This document shows positions 28,359 to 28,562 of a DNA stretch of 28,562 nt, piece by piece. The notes below the pieces were generated by a model. It was given only the letters and a program-made list of their open reading frames with translations, was not told where the DNA came from and searched no databases. The stretch is from a virus. The stretch lies in IMG/VR virus record IMGVR_UViG_3300004097_000037, positions 1 through 28,562 of that record; one strand, 5' to 3'. The first letter of the stretch is position 1. Each line of letters opens with the position of its first letter. Position numbers and translations under genes: made by a program.

Positions 28359-28562
28359 AATTCATCCATAATTTCTGCGTGTTCAGTTTCAGTTAGTTTA
28401 GAATAATGATATTTAACGGGATCATCCATAAATCGTTGTACTGGATAACCTTTTACAGTATCAAAAAATATACAAACAGCGGGTAAAAATGGGTTATCGG
28501 CAACTTCTAACATATGTTCTAAAAAGAAATAATCATCTACATTTTCGTAATTACAACATGTA
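28346..28562 (-). CDS. C-terminus of a transketolase N-terminal (ThDP-binding) subunit, cut by window edge
   Basis: Seventy-two codons are visible, ending TAA at 28346-28348. The peptide has PAVCIFFDTVKGYPVQRFMD followed by DPVKYHYSKLTETEHAEIMD. This matches the end of transketolase N-terminal domains: a hydrophobic strand, D/T-TVKG, a short turn with F-M, then H-Y-x-x-LTxxE and a helix. In full-length enzymes the TVKG loop lies just before the link to the pyrimidine domain. Here the chain stops instead, as in split transketolases. The diphosphate-binding GDG motif would lie beyond the window. With the pyrimidine-domain gene two genes downstream it would complete the enzyme. The visible part is short, so the call is moderate. 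Confidence 0.6.
   Translation of the reverse strand, partial: TCCNYENVDDYFFLEHMLEVADNPFLPAVCIFFDTVKGYPVQRFMDDPVKYHYSKLTETEHAEIMDELCHY

Noticed and set aside
1-28562. tRNA genes, insertion sequences, integrase or attachment sites
   Set aside because: No cloverleaf-like stretch, transposase or integrase motif was seen on either strand, and gaps between genes are too short to hide an element.

Overview
The window is part of the genome of a contractile-tailed, T4-like (myovirus-type) bacteriophage of a Gram-negative host. It is AT-rich (about two thirds A+T by eye) and almost fully coding. Genes are tightly packed with short or overlapping junctions and clear Shine-Dalgarno sequences. The T4-like assignment rests on the head genes (prohead core, protease gp21, scaffold gp22, major capsid gp23), the tail genes (tube gp19, hub gp27/gp5, gp53 and gp48/gp54-like proteins), a gp30-type DNA ligase, and exact T4-type late promoter boxes (TATAAATA) just upstream of many genes. 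A lipoprotein/transmembrane spanin pair points to an outer-membrane host. No genus can be named from the sequence.

Region 1-14237 (all minus strand, read right to left) is the virion block: a tube-like protein, two zinc-ribbon gp26-like baseplate proteins, a probable tape measure, a gp13-like neck protein, a probable small terminase, an acidic repeat protein, the tail tube, a basic virion protein, prohead core, protease, scaffold, major capsid, then baseplate genes ending in a gp5-like hub spike that runs off the left edge. A palindrome at 14266-14277 forms two overlapping divergent late promoters. From there two more tube-fold genes run on the plus strand (14297-15822).

Region 15819-20690 is mixed: small unknown genes, a 270-aa protein with its own sigma70-type promoter, a DNA ligase, and (plus strand) a large metallophosphoesterase-like protein resembling phage T5 A1. 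Region 20370-22054 encodes a cadherin-like/lectin-like probable adhesin with two small companions. A radical SAM enzyme follows on the plus strand. Region 22918-24933 holds the spanin pair, a MoxR-type AAA+ ATPase and a 54-aa two-helix membrane protein missed by normal length cutoffs.

Region 24935-28562 (minus) is accessory. A P-loop kinase, an RNA ligase and a calcineurin-like phosphoesterase lie side by side, the same three activities found fused in bacterial Pnkp RNA-repair enzymes. Then come a small ORF, a DUF1353 protein, a stand-alone transketolase pyrimidine-binding domain, an unknown protein, and at the right edge the C-terminus of what looks like the matching transketolase N-terminal subunit. 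The last set suggests a phage-encoded split thiamine-diphosphate enzyme. The RNA-repair triad, the split transketolase-like enzyme, the four tube paralogues and the radical SAM gene are the points most worth following up.
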